From assembly GCA_031278075.1 (NCBI GenBank), contig JAITLE010000037.1, positions 1 to 14,487 of the forward strand: a stretch of 14,487 nt of DNA, read 5' to 3'. Positions 6,956 through 13,914 of the stretch are shown piece after piece. Position 1 is the stretch's first letter. Each line of letters opens with the position of its first letter. The notes beneath the pieces are model-generated. The model made no database searches. It was not told the DNA's origin and saw nothing but the letters and a program-made list of their open reading frames with translations. The position numbers were made by a program, and so were the translations under genes. This DNA comes from Bifidobacteriaceae bacterium (lineage in GTDB: Bacteria; Actinomycetota; Actinomycetes; Actinomycetales; WQXJ01).

Positions 6956-7885
6956 TCAGCCAAACCTGCCTTCGATATAGTCCCTGGTTGCTGCCACCTG
7001 CGGCGCGGTGAACAGGTCGGCGGTCGGCCCGGATTCGACCAGCCGCCCGGGCTGGCCAGCTTTCGCCAGCGAGAAGAACGCGGTCACGTCCGAGATGCGG
7101 TTGGCCTGGGCCATGTTGTGGGTGACGACGACCACCGTGTAGTCCCGTGCCAGGTCCCGCATCAACTCTTCGATGGCGAGCGTCGAGATCGGGTCCAACG
7201 CGGAGCACGGCTCGTCCATCAGCACCACATGCGGCTCCACCGCCACCGCCCGCGCGATGCACAGCCGCTGCTGCTGCCCGCCGGACAGCGAATCGCCGGG
7301 CTTCTTCAACCGGTCTTTGACCTCCTCCCACAGGTGGGCGCGCCTGAGCGACTTCTCCACCAGATCATCGGCGGCGGCGCGCGGCGGCCGCTCACCCCGG
7401 ATGATCAGCCCGGCCAACACGTTGTCCCTGATCGACATCGCGGGGAACGGGTTCGGTTTTTGGAACACCATCCCGATCTTCGACCGGACCGCCACCGGAT
7501 CGACGCCTTTGGCGTTCAGGTCGACCCCGTCTAACTCGATCGTCCCGTGGGCGCGCGCCCCTGGGATGAACTCGTGCATCCGGTTGATCGACCGCAGCAA
7601 CGTCGACTTGCCACAGCCGGACGGGCCGATGAACGCGGTGACGGCGCGCCCGGGGATCTCCAGCGAGACGTCCGCCACGGCGAGGTGGCTTCCGTAGAAA
7701 CAGCTCACCGCGCGGATGGAGATGCTGCCCGGCGCCGGCGTGGCCGGCCAGGCCGCCGCCCCGCCCGGTGCGGCCCAAGGAGCGGCCGCGAGCGCGGCCA
7801 GAGGGCCGTCCAAGGGGTCGGCCGCGGGGCTGGTGTGGACCCTGGCGGCGGCTCCTCCAGCGGCGGACGGGATCGTGGCAGTCAT
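6956..7885 (-). CDS. pstB: Phosphate ABC transporter ATPase PstB, with N-terminal extension
   Basis: PstB energises phosphate import through PstC/PstA. In this 309-residue protein the ABC ATPase begins only near residue 54. Motifs are Walker A GPSGCGKST (87-95), the Q-loop FQKPNPFPAMS (141-151, typical of PstB), signature LSGGQQQR (200-207), Walker B VVLMDEP (220-226, with catalytic E225) and the switch His in VTHN (H256). Typical PstB has about 250-260 residues; the extra ~50 are an Ala/Pro/Gly-rich, probably disordered leader. The long start is supported by the 4-base ATGA overlap with pstA and by GAGGAG 6 bases upstream. No comparable site was noticed inside the leader. Confidence 0.97.
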   Translation of the reverse strand: MTATIPSAAGGAAARVHTSPAADPLDGPLAALAAAPWAAPGGAAAWPATPAPGSISIRAVSCFYGSHLAVADVSLEIPGRAVTAFIGPSGCGKSTLLRSINRMHEFIPGARAHGTIELDGVDLNAKGVDPVAVRSKIGMVFQKPNPFPAMSIRDNVLAGLIIRGERPPRAAADDLVEKSLRRAHLWEEVKDRLKKPGDSLSGGQQQRLCIARAVAVEPHVVLMDEPCSALDPISTLAIEELMRDLARDYTVVVVTHNMAQANRISDVTAFFSLAKAGQPGRLVESGPTADLFTAPQVAATRDYIEGRFG

Positions 7886-8832
7886 CGGTTTCTCCTCAGT
7901 TTGGCGATTTGCGCTGGTAGGTGGCGGGCGGCCAGTTGGAGCGCGACCACCACGGCCATGAGCACGAGCGCGCCAGCCCAGGCCCGCTCGTCATATGCCG
8001 CGGTGTCGAGCCCTTTGGCCGACCACTGTGTGTAGATGAAGACCGGCAGAGTGGTCATGCGGCCATCCGCCAGGTTGTAGTTCATCGCGTCGGTGAACCC
8101 CGCGACGAGCAGCAGCGGCGCGGTCTCGCCGACGATCCGGGCGACGCCCAGCACCGCGCCGGAGGTCAGCCCCGGCAGCGCGGTCGGCAGCACCACCCGC
8201 CGGATCACCTTGTGCCGCGCCGCTCCGAGCGCGAGTCCCGCCTCACGCAGATCTTGTGGCACAAGCCGCAGAACCTCCTCGGAGGATCGCACCACCACCG
8301 GGATCATGATCATCGCGAGCGCCACGGCGCCGGCCAGCCCGGAACGCGTCCCCGGCCCGAGCAGCAGCGAGAACAGCGCGTACGCCGCGAGCCCGGCGAC
8401 GATCGACGGGATCGACACCATGATGTCGACGGCCCGCCGGGTCAGGGACGCGAGACGCCCCTCGGCGCCGTATTCGGTCAGGAAGATCGCCGCGCCGAGC
8501 CCCAGCGGGATCGCGATCAGCGCGGTCGCCGCCGTTATCAGCAGCGTGCCGACCAGCGCGTGGAGCAGCCCGCCGCCCGGACCCACCACAGCCCACATCG
8601 AGCTGCTGAACAGCTCCGCGTCGATCCGCGCCATCCCGCGCCGCACAGACTCCCAGATCACGGACGCCAGCGGCACCGCTGTCGCGGCCACGGCGAGCAC
8701 GACTGCGCCAAGCGCCAGCCGGTTTCTCAGGCGTCGCCCCCACCTGGGCCGTGAGCTGGCGAGCACGTCCGCGACGCCACCGCCGCACGATGCCGACCGG
8801 TCGGCATCGTGCGCCAACACCGTCGCGCTCAC
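7882..8832 (-). CDS. pstA: Phosphate ABC transporter permease PstA
   Basis: PstA is one of the two membrane subunits of the high-affinity phosphate importer. The product has 316 residues with about six membrane segments. The cytoplasmic EAA loop, which contacts PstB, is at about REAGLALGAARHKVIRRVVLP, followed by the conserved RIVGETAPLLL. The gene starts with GTG, sharing GTGA with the pstC stop, and AGGCGG lies a few bases upstream. The first ~45 residues are a cytoplasmic leader. Residues 7-16 (AHDADRSASC) are encoded by a perfect 30-bp palindrome related to sequence in rplQ and between rpsK and rpoA. That part looks inserted rather than inherited with the permease. Confidence 0.96.
   Translation of the reverse strand: MSATVLAHDADRSASCGGGVADVLASSRPRWGRRLRNRLALGAVVLAVAATAVPLASVIWESVRRGMARIDAELFSSSMWAVVGPGGGLLHALVGTLLITAATALIAIPLGLGAAIFLTEYGAEGRLASLTRRAVDIMVSIPSIVAGLAAYALFSLLLGPGTRSGLAGAVALAMIMIPVVVRSSEEVLRLVPQDLREAGLALGAARHKVIRRVVLPTALPGLTSGAVLGVARIVGETAPLLLVAGFTDAMNYNLADGRMTTLPVFIYTQWSAKGLDTAAYDERAWAGALVLMAVVVALQLAARHLPAQIAKLRRNR
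8784..8813. repeat. Perfect 30-bp palindrome inside pstA (dispersed repeat, full copy)
   Basis: The left arm CGCACGATGCCGACC (8784-8798) is followed with no loop by its exact reverse complement (8799-8813). One arm recurs at 11356-11372 in rplQ and at 12967-12982 between rpsK and rpoA. A 12-base partial match lies at 3066-3077. It keeps the pstA frame open. Confidence 0.9.
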
Positions 8833-9791
8833 CTCGCCACCGCCTTCCTGGCGACCCTGCGGCCAGCGATGGACGCGAGCAGCGAGATGGCGAACAACAC
8901 CAAGCCGAGTCCGATCAGGGCGTCGACTTGGCGGCCGGCCGATTCGGGGAAGGCTGAGGCGATGAACGCCGCGATGGTCGCGGGGTTCTCAGGGGAGATG
9001 ACGTTGAAGCTGATCAGGAACGGTGTGGCGCTCAGGACCATGGCGACGGCCATGGTCTCGCCGAGCGCGCGGCCGAGCGCGAGCATCCCGCCGGCGACGA
9101 TCCCTGAGCGGGCGGTGGGCAGGACGGCGGTGCGGACCATCTCCCAACGCGTCGCGCCGAGCGCGGTCGCCGCCTCCATCAACGCGGGCGGGGTCAAAGC
9201 GAAGCTCTCGCGGCAGATCGCGGCCATGATCGGCAGGATCATCACCCCGACCACCATGCCGGCGGTCAAGGCGGTCCGGCCTGTGACGGACGGCTCGCCG
9301 CTGAAGAACGGGAGGAACGCGAGGTGGTCGTGGAGCCAACCGTAAACGGGCGTCATGAGCGGGGCGAGCACCATCAGCCCCCACAAGCCGAACACCACCG
9401 AGGGCACGGCGGCGAGCAGGTCCAACACCGCGCCCAGGAACCGGCCGAAGCGGGGCGACGGGGCGTAGACCGTGGCGGCGAGCGCGACGCCCACCGCGGG
9501 CAGGGTCGCGAACGCAAGGGCGATCGCGGCCACCCACAACGAGCCGAACGCCAGCGGCCCCGCCAGCTGGAAGAAGCTCGTGGCGCGGGCGGGCAGGTCC
9601 CCTGCTCCAGCGAACATGGACGGGCCGCCCCGGATCGTCAGGAACGCCAGGACCCCGACCAGGATCGCGGCCACGGCGATCGCGGCCGAGCGCACACCCC
9701 AGGAGAAGGCGCGCTCGCCCGCTCCACCACCCCCCGGGGTGTCGCCGGTCGGTGGCAGAGCGGGCTTCGGGGCCGCGAGGACGGGCGCCAC
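8829..9791 (-). CDS. pstC: Phosphate ABC transporter permease PstC
   Basis: This is the second membrane subunit of the phosphate importer, 320 residues from the start chosen here, with about six membrane segments. The EAA loop MEAATALGATRWEMVRTAVL and the following LGRALGETMAV are typical of PstC. Start choice: the frame is open further up, to a TTG at 9833 that would overlap pstS by 17 bases. The GTG at 9789-9791 is preceded by a perfect AGGAGG four bases upstream, so I prefer it; it begins 25 bases after the pstS stop. An N-terminal Pro/Gly/Ala-rich stretch of about 25 residues precedes the first membrane helix. It overlaps pstA by four bases. Confidence 0.96.
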   Translation of the reverse strand: MAPVLAAPKPALPPTGDTPGGGGAGERAFSWGVRSAAIAVAAILVGVLAFLTIRGGPSMFAGAGDLPARATSFFQLAGPLAFGSLWVAAIALAFATLPAVGVALAATVYAPSPRFGRFLGAVLDLLAAVPSVVFGLWGLMVLAPLMTPVYGWLHDHLAFLPFFSGEPSVTGRTALTAGMVVGVMILPIMAAICRESFALTPPALMEAATALGATRWEMVRTAVLPTARSGIVAGGMLALGRALGETMAVAMVLSATPFLISFNVISPENPATIAAFIASAFPESAGRQVDALIGLGLVLFAISLLASIAGRRVARKAVAR

Positions 9792-9795
9792 TCGT

Positions 9796-9801
9796 CCTCC
9801 T
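9796..9801 (-). promoter_or_regulatory. Ribosome-binding site fixing the pstC start
   Basis: AGGAGG on the minus strand, 4 nt before GTG at 9789-9791. The alternative TTG at 9833 has no such site. Confidence 0.75.
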
Positions 9802-9816
9802 GCCCCGCCTGGGGCC

Positions 9817-10869
9817 TCAGCCGATGCGGTCAACCGCGGCGCTCACTTTCGCGCTCAGGCCCTCCTCAGAGGTGATCGGCGCGGAGCCGGCGTTCGCGGC
9901 CGCGGCCTCCTGGCCCTCCTTCGAGGTGACGTACTTCAAATAGGCGGCCACCAGCTTGGCTTGGTCCGCGCTCTCGTACTTCTCACAGGCGGCCAGGTAG
10001 CTGACCAAGATCAACGGGTAGGCGCCCGGGGCGGTGGTGGCGCGGTTCAGCTCGTAGACCAGATCGGCTTCGCCGCGGCCGGTCTCCAGAGTGGACTCGG
10101 CGACGGCTTTGGCGGCGCCTTCGGCCGAGGGCGTCACCCACTCGTCTCCGACCTTGATGGACGCCCAGCTGAGAGCTTTGGCCTGGCCCGCGTCGACGTA
10201 GCCGATCGAACCGTTCCCGGCGGTCAACGCGGACACCATGCCTTGGGTCTTCTCCGCGCCCTCGCCGCCCTCGATGGGCCACTCCTCGGTCTCGCCGAAG
10301 GTCCACGCCTCAGGCGCGTTGGCGGCCAGGTAGTCGGTGAAGTTCCCGCTGGTCCCGGAGGGGTCGGAGCGGTGCACGGGACTGATCTTCAGATCCGGCA
10401 GGGTCACGCCCGGGTTGTCGGCTTGGATGGCCGCGTCGTTCCACTGGGTGATCTTGCCGGTGAAGATGTCCGCGATGGTCGCGGCCGTCAAGTTGAGCGA
10501 GTCGACGCCTTCGAGGTTGAACGCGACGACGATCGGCGAGATGTAGACCGGGATCTCGACTATGCCGGAGCCGGCGGCGCAGGAGCCGAGCGAGGTGAGA
10601 TCCTCGGGCTTGAACGCGGCGTCGGTGCCGACGAAGTCGAGCCCTCCGGCTTGGAACTGCTCCCGGCCGGAGCCGGAGCCCACCGGGTCATAGTTGACCT
10701 TGACATCTGGCGAGACGGCGGCGAAGCCGGCCTTCCACGCCTCTTGCGCGGCGCTCTGCGAGCTGGCGCCCGCGCCGCTGACGGTTCCCTTCAACTGGTC
10801 GGCGCCCGAACCGGATGGCGTCTCGTTCTGGGCGCAACCCGCCAGCGCCGCCAATGCCAGCGCCGCCAC
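9817..10869 (-). CDS. pstS: Phosphate-binding lipoprotein PstS; 5' end interrupted by TAG
   Basis: PstS captures phosphate outside the membrane and delivers it to PstC/PstA. The body is intact: a lipobox LAGC (9-12 from the GTG at 10869), phosphate-contact segments GAGASSQ (33-39) and HRSDPSGTSGNF (166-177), and VGSGSGREQF plus FVGTDAAF in between, through to the C terminus. The first available start after the nonsense codon is this GTG. It gives a signal sequence of only 11 residues before the cysteine, with no positive charge and no good ribosome-binding site. The natural start is almost surely the ATG at 10905, which has GGGGAGGG before it, but codon 5 there is TAG. Either the gene is disrupted, the TAG is bypassed, or this base is an error. 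Outside the start it shows no decay. Confidence 0.9.
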   Translation of the reverse strand: MAALALAALAGCAQNETPSGSGADQLKGTVSGAGASSQSAAQEAWKAGFAAVSPDVKVNYDPVGSGSGREQFQAGGLDFVGTDAAFKPEDLTSLGSCAAGSGIVEIPVYISPIVVAFNLEGVDSLNLTAATIADIFTGKITQWNDAAIQADNPGVTLPDLKISPVHRSDPSGTSGNFTDYLAANAPEAWTFGETEEWPIEGGEGAEKTQGMVSALTAGNGSIGYVDAGQAKALSWASIKVGDEWVTPSAEGAAKAVAESTLETGRGEADLVYELNRATTAPGAYPLILVSYLAACEKYESADQAKLVAAYLKYVTSKEGQEAAAANAGSAPITSEEGLSAKVSAAVDRIG

Positions 10870-10917
10870 GCTGACGACTGCCCGTCTTGTCTACTGCGAC
10901 TTCATATGGCCCTCCCC
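10870..10917 (-). other. Original pstS start with in-frame amber codon
   Basis: On the minus strand GGGGAGGG (10910-10917) is followed by CCAT and then ATG AAG TCG CAG TAG (10905 down to 10891). The TAG (10891-10893) is in frame with pstS. The codons after it, ACA AGA CGG GCA GTC GTC AGC, restore the charged and hydrophobic part of a normal lipoprotein signal (T-R-R-A-V-V-S, then V-A-A-L-A-L-A-A-L-A-G-C). Without the stop the peptide would be a textbook signal of about 24 residues before the cysteine. TAG ends at least five other genes here (ychF, the unknown membrane protein, rplQ, rpsM, rpmJ), so it is a true stop in this organism. Confidence 0.9.
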
Positions 10918-10959
10918 TACGTTTCCTGCTTGATGACGCCTTCGACGCTAAGCGGCGGG

Positions 10960-10987
10960 ATCTAACTCTGGGCGTATCTCAGGTAAA
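10960..10987 (-). promoter_or_regulatory. Candidate pstS promoter
   Basis: TTTACC (10982-10987) lies 16 nt before TTAGAT (10960-10965) on the minus strand. The -35-like hexamer sits inside the last PHO-box unit, as in activated promoters of this regulon. The predicted leader is about 48 nt to the ATG at 10905. Confidence 0.45.
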
Positions 10988-11010
10988 CGAAGGGTGAACG
11001 GGCCTAAAAC
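10978..11010 (-). promoter_or_regulatory. PHO-box-like direct repeats upstream of pstS (RegX3/PhoP binding)
   Basis: Three contiguous 11-nt units read on the minus strand: GTTTTAGGCCC (11000-11010), GTTCACCCTTC (10989-10999) and GTTTACCTGAG (10978-10988). Actinobacterial PhoP/RegX3 boxes are direct repeats of 11 nt beginning GTTCA. The middle unit is the best match and the outer ones are weaker. Position and spacing fit a phosphate-starvation promoter that would drive pstSCAB-senX3-regX3. Confidence 0.65.
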
Positions 11011-11089
11011 TTTCGGCGCGGGTGGTGGTCTAGGCGGGAGCGCCGCGGTCGCCGCGGCCCGGCTCGGGCCGCTGACCAGCTTAAACGCA

Positions 11090-11114
11090 GCGGCGGCCCC
11101 GCAGGGGCCGCCGC
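11090..11114 (-). terminator. Strong hairpin after rplQ
   Basis: A perfect 11-bp stem (11090-11100 with 11104-11114) has a 3-nt loop, entirely G/C. On the minus strand it is followed by TGCGTTTAAGC, a short T-run at best. It lies about 45 bases after the rplQ stop and separates the ribosomal cluster from the pst promoter. The rest of the gap 10906-11160 holds the pst promoter and the original pstS start. Confidence 0.75.
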
Positions 11115-11160
11115 CCGCTCAGCGGGCCGCCACGCGGGCGGCCCTCGGAATGGTGGGGCC

Positions 11161-11826
11161 CTACTTGGGTTCCTTGTCGAGCTCCGCGCGGATCGCGTCC
11201 GCCTCGGCCTGCTCGCGCAGCAGTTCGGCGCCGTCCGCCGAGTCGCCCACTTCCGGCGACTCGTTGGCCTCGACCAGGGGTTCGGCGTCTTCGACCAGAT
11301 CGGTCGAGCCGTCGGCGGCGTCATCCAGGATGTCGGCGGTCGCCTGCTCGGCCAGCCGGTCGGCATCGTGCGTCGCCGCCGCCGCCTTGCCCTTGCCGCG
11401 CCTCAAGCCGAGACGCCGCTTCTTGGGCGCCTCCGCCTCTTCGCCGGGAGTCGCGGCCTTCGCCGCCTCGGCCTCCATGACGAGCTCGATCACGGCCATC
11501 GGCGCGGCGTCGCCCTTGCGTGGGCCGATCCGGACGATGCGGGTGTAGCCGCCGTCGCGGCCGGCCATCGCGGGGCCGATCTGCGTGAACAGGAAGTGGA
11601 CCACCGACTTGTCGCGGACGGTGCGCATCACGCGCCGCCGCGCCGCGAGGTCGCCGCGCTTGGCGAACGTGATCAGGCGCTCGGCCACGGGACGGACCCG
11701 TTTGGCCCGTGTCAGGGTGGTCACCACCTGGTGGTGCTCAAACAACTGCGTGGCCAGATTGGCCAGGATCAACCGCTCATGGGCGGGGCTGCCGCCGAGG
11801 CGTGGCCCCTTGGGAGGGGTTGGCAT
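11161..11826 (-). CDS. rplQ: 50S ribosomal protein L17 with long C-terminal tail
   Basis: L17 sits near the peptide exit tunnel of the large subunit. The first ~118 residues are the standard domain (MPTPPKGPRLGGSPAHERLI, then HHQVVTTLTRAKRVRPVAERLIT and GGYTRIVRIGPRKGDAAPMAVIEL). A ~100-residue tail follows. It starts basic (KKRRLGLRRGKGK) and becomes acidic and Ala/Glu/Asp-rich, longer than the tails I recall in Mycobacterium or Streptomyces L17. Residues 152-157 (THDADR) are encoded by one arm of the palindrome also found in pstA. The ATG has AAGGAG upstream and starts 17 bases after rpoA. It ends in TAG. The usual next gene, truA, is absent; the pst operon follows instead. Confidence 0.97.
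   Translation of the reverse strand: MPTPPKGPRLGGSPAHERLILANLATQLFEHHQVVTTLTRAKRVRPVAERLITFAKRGDLAARRRVMRTVRDKSVVHFLFTQIGPAMAGRDGGYTRIVRIGPRKGDAAPMAVIELVMEAEAAKAATPGEEAEAPKKRRLGLRRGKGKAAAATHDADRLAEQATADILDDAADGSTDLVEDAEPLVEANESPEVGDSADGAELLREQAEADAIRAELDKEPK
11356..11372 (-). repeat. Dispersed palindrome arm in the rplQ tail
   Basis: The 17 bases CCGGTCGGCATCGTGCG match 8797-8813 in pstA exactly. Both genes read the arm in the same frame (HDADR). The second arm is missing or has diverged here. Confidence 0.8.
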
Positions 11827-11843
11827 GTTGGCTCTCCTTCGAC

Positions 11844-12848
11844 TTAGGCGTAATTCGGGTCTTCCGCGATGAACTCGGGCGTGGTGCCGACCGCGGAATG
11901 GTCGAACTCGAGGGGCGAATCTTTCAGCGAAAGCCCCAACGTGCCCAGCTTCTCCTTGACCTCGTTGATCGATTTGATCCCGAAGTTCCTGATGTCGAGC
12001 AGGTCCGCCTCCGAACGGGCGACCAACTCGCCGACAGTGTGGATCCCCTCGCGTTTGAGGCAGTTGTAGGACCGGATCGTCAGGTCCAGGTCTTCGACCA
12101 GCAGGGCCAGGTCGGCGGCCAGCGCCGCGTCAGTTGGGCTGGGGCCGATCTCGATGCCTTCCGCGTCTGGGTTCAACTCCCTGGCCAGCCCGAACAGCTC
12201 TGTCAGGGTCTTTCCCGCCGAGGCCAGCGCGCTGCGCGGCGTGCTCGCCCGCTTGGTCTCCACATCCACGATCAACCGGTCGAAGTCGGTGCGCTGTTCG
12301 ACACGGGTCGCCTCGATCTTGTACGCCACTTTGAGGACCGGCGAATAGATCGAGTCGATCGGGATGCGCCCGATCTCCGCGTCGGCGGACTTGTTTTGCA
12401 CGGCGGTGACGTAGCCGCGGCCGCGTTCCACGGTCAGTTCGATCTCCAGCTTGCCTTTCGCGTTCAGCGTCGCGATGTGCAGCTCCGGGTTGTGCACCTC
12501 GACGCCGGCGGGTGGCGTGACGTCCGCCGCGGTCACCACCCCGGGGCCCTGTTTGCGCAGGTACATCACGACGGGGGTGTCGTGTTCCGAGGAGACCACC
12601 AGGTTCTTCAGGCTCAGGATGATCTCTGTGACGTCTTCTTTCACGCCCGGCACGGTCGAGAACTCGTGCAACACGCCGTCGATCCTGATCGACGTCACCG
12701 CCGAGCCTGGGATCGAGGACAACAGGGTCCGCCGCAGCGAATTGCCCAGGGTGTAGCCGAAACCTGGCTCCAGCGGCTCGATCACGAACCTGGAGCGGTA
12801 TTCCGAGATGACTTCTTCGGTCAACGTGGGTCGTTGTGTGATTAGCAC
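11844..12848 (-). CDS. rpoA: RNA polymerase alpha subunit
   Basis: Alpha assembles the polymerase core and contacts promoters and activators. The 334-residue protein has the N-terminal dimerisation domain (about 1-230) with SRFVIEPLEPGFGYTLGNSLRRTLLSSIPG near residue 20 and GVLHEFSTVPGVKEDV. A linker follows, then the C-terminal domain (about 250-315) with SYNCLKREGIHTVGELVARSEADLLDIRNFG, the DNA- and activator-contacting part. The tail is short and acidic. The start is GTG (MLITQRPTLTEE, matching the family). AAAGGAAG upstream is rather far away. A 225-bp gap separates it from rpsK and holds no rpsD. Confidence 0.98.
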   Translation of the reverse strand: MLITQRPTLTEEVISEYRSRFVIEPLEPGFGYTLGNSLRRTLLSSIPGSAVTSIRIDGVLHEFSTVPGVKEDVTEIILSLKNLVVSSEHDTPVVMYLRKQGPGVVTAADVTPPAGVEVHNPELHIATLNAKGKLEIELTVERGRGYVTAVQNKSADAEIGRIPIDSIYSPVLKVAYKIEATRVEQRTDFDRLIVDVETKRASTPRSALASAGKTLTELFGLARELNPDAEGIEIGPSPTDAALAADLALLVEDLDLTIRSYNCLKREGIHTVGELVARSEADLLDIRNFGIKSINEVKEKLGTLGLSLKDSPLEFDHSAVGTTPEFIAEDPNYA

Positions 12849-12966
12849 TGCTTTGTTCTTCCTTTTCTTGGGGCCCCCGCCATATGAGGCCGCCTTTCGA
12901 GGTTTCCGCCCGCGTGGTCTCTGTCCGCCACACGCGCGGGTCGGCTGCGGCGCCGTGCCGAACTAG

Positions 12967-12982
12967 CGCACGATGCCGACCG
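12967..12982. repeat. Dispersed palindrome arm between rpsK and rpoA
   Basis: The 16 bases CGCACGATGCCGACCG equal the left arm (plus one base) of the pstA palindrome at 8784-8799. It is intergenic. The rest of the gap 12849-13073 is GC-rich, without a gene or clear promoter. Confidence 0.75.
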
Positions 12983-13073
12983 CCGACTCAGCGCTCCCGC
13001 CTCCCGTGGGCGACGGCCGCGCTGGGTTCGCTGGGGCGCCGAGCCGGCTTGGCGCGGCGCCGGCCGCGAACGG

Positions 13074-13475
13074 TCACACCCGGCGCCGCTTGGGCGGGCG
13101 AGCGCCGTTGTGCGCCTGGGGGGTGACGTCTGTGATGGAGCCGACCTCCAGGCCTGCCGCCTGGAGTGATCGGATCGCGGTCTCCCGGCCGGAGCCGGGG
13201 CCCTTGACGAACACGTCGACCTTCTTCACGCCGTGTTCCTGGGCGCGGCGCGCCGCGGACTCCGCCGCGAGCTGGGCCGCGAAGGGTGTCGATTTGCGTG
13301 ATCCCTTGAACCCCACCTGGCCCGACGAGGCCCAGGCTAGGACGGCGCCGCCCTGGTCTGTGATCGAGACGATGGTGTTGTTGAACGTGGACTTGATGTG
13401 GGCGTGCCCATGAGGCACGTTTTTCCGGTCCTTGCGCCGGACTTTACGCGCGCCTTGCCTTGTCTTAGGGGGCAT
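13074..13475 (-). CDS. rpsK: 30S ribosomal protein S11
   Basis: S11 is part of the small-subunit platform that holds mRNA near the Shine-Dalgarno helix. The 133-residue product has the conserved core HIKSTFNNTIVSITDQGG, GFKGSRKSTPFAAQLAAE, VDVFVKGPGSGRETAIRSL and SITDVTPQAHNGARPPKRRRV at the end. A basic N-terminal tail (KTRQGARKVRRKDRK) is normal. AAGGAG lies six bases before the ATG. It follows rpsM after 58 bases. Confidence 0.98.
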   Translation of the reverse strand: MPPKTRQGARKVRRKDRKNVPHGHAHIKSTFNNTIVSITDQGGAVLAWASSGQVGFKGSRKSTPFAAQLAAESAARRAQEHGVKKVDVFVKGPGSGRETAIRSLQAAGLEVGSITDVTPQAHNGARPPKRRRV

Positions 13476-13533
13476 AGCTTCTCCTTATAGCTGGTCTCGG
13501 TTGGATGCTCACGGGCGGGCCGGCCGGCCCGGG

Positions 13534-13914
13534 CTACTTCTTGCCCGCCTTCTTCTTGCCGGCCACAGTCCGCTTGCGGCCCTTGCGGGTGCGCGCGTTG
13601 GTCTTGGTGCGCTGCCCGTGCACGGGCAGCCCCCGGCGGTGCCGAATGCCCTGGTAGGACCCGATCTCCACCTTGCGGCGGATGTCGGCCTGGATCTCAC
13701 GCCTGAGGTCGCCTTCGACGCGGTAGTTCGCCTCGATGAAGTCGCGCAGAGCCACCAGCTCGGTGTCTGTCAGGTCTTTTACCCTTGTGTCCGGGTTCAC
13801 CCCGGTCGCTTCCAACGTCTTGACGGCGCGAGTCCGCCCGATTCCGAAGATATAAGTGAGCGCGATCTCGACGCGCTTGTCGCGCGGCAGATCGACTCCG
13901 ACTAGACGAGCCAT
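13534..13914 (-). CDS. rpsM: 30S ribosomal protein S13
   Basis: S13 lies in the head of the small subunit, contacts S19 and the P-site tRNA, and forms bridges to the large subunit. The 126-residue product shows the family start MARLVGVDLPRDKRVEIAL, the helix-two-turn-helix YIFGIGRTRA, the segment GSYQGIRHRRGLPVHGQRTKTNARTRKG and a lysine-rich end. GGGAG lies 11 bases before the ATG, further than usual. It ends in TAG. A 254-bp gap precedes it. Confidence 0.98.
   Translation of the reverse strand: MARLVGVDLPRDKRVEIALTYIFGIGRTRAVKTLEATGVNPDTRVKDLTDTELVALRDFIEANYRVEGDLRREIQADIRRKVEIGSYQGIRHRRGLPVHGQRTKTNARTRKGRKRTVAGKKKAGKK

Noticed and set aside
9792..9833. TTG start for pstC at 9833
   Set aside because: It overlaps pstS and lacks a ribosome-binding site, while GTG at 9791 has AGGAGG just upstream.
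10891..10893. TAG as a sense codon throughout this organism
   Set aside because: At least five other genes in the window end with TAG at the expected family length.
9472..10965. Long plus-strand open frame opposite pstS and pstC (497 codons)
   Set aside because: Antisense shadow of clearly recognisable transporter genes. The same holds for 11709-12845 opposite rpoA.
12849..13073. A hidden rpsD between rpsK and rpoA
   Set aside because: The 225-bp gap is too short for S4 (~200 residues) and no S4-like segment is seen in any frame.
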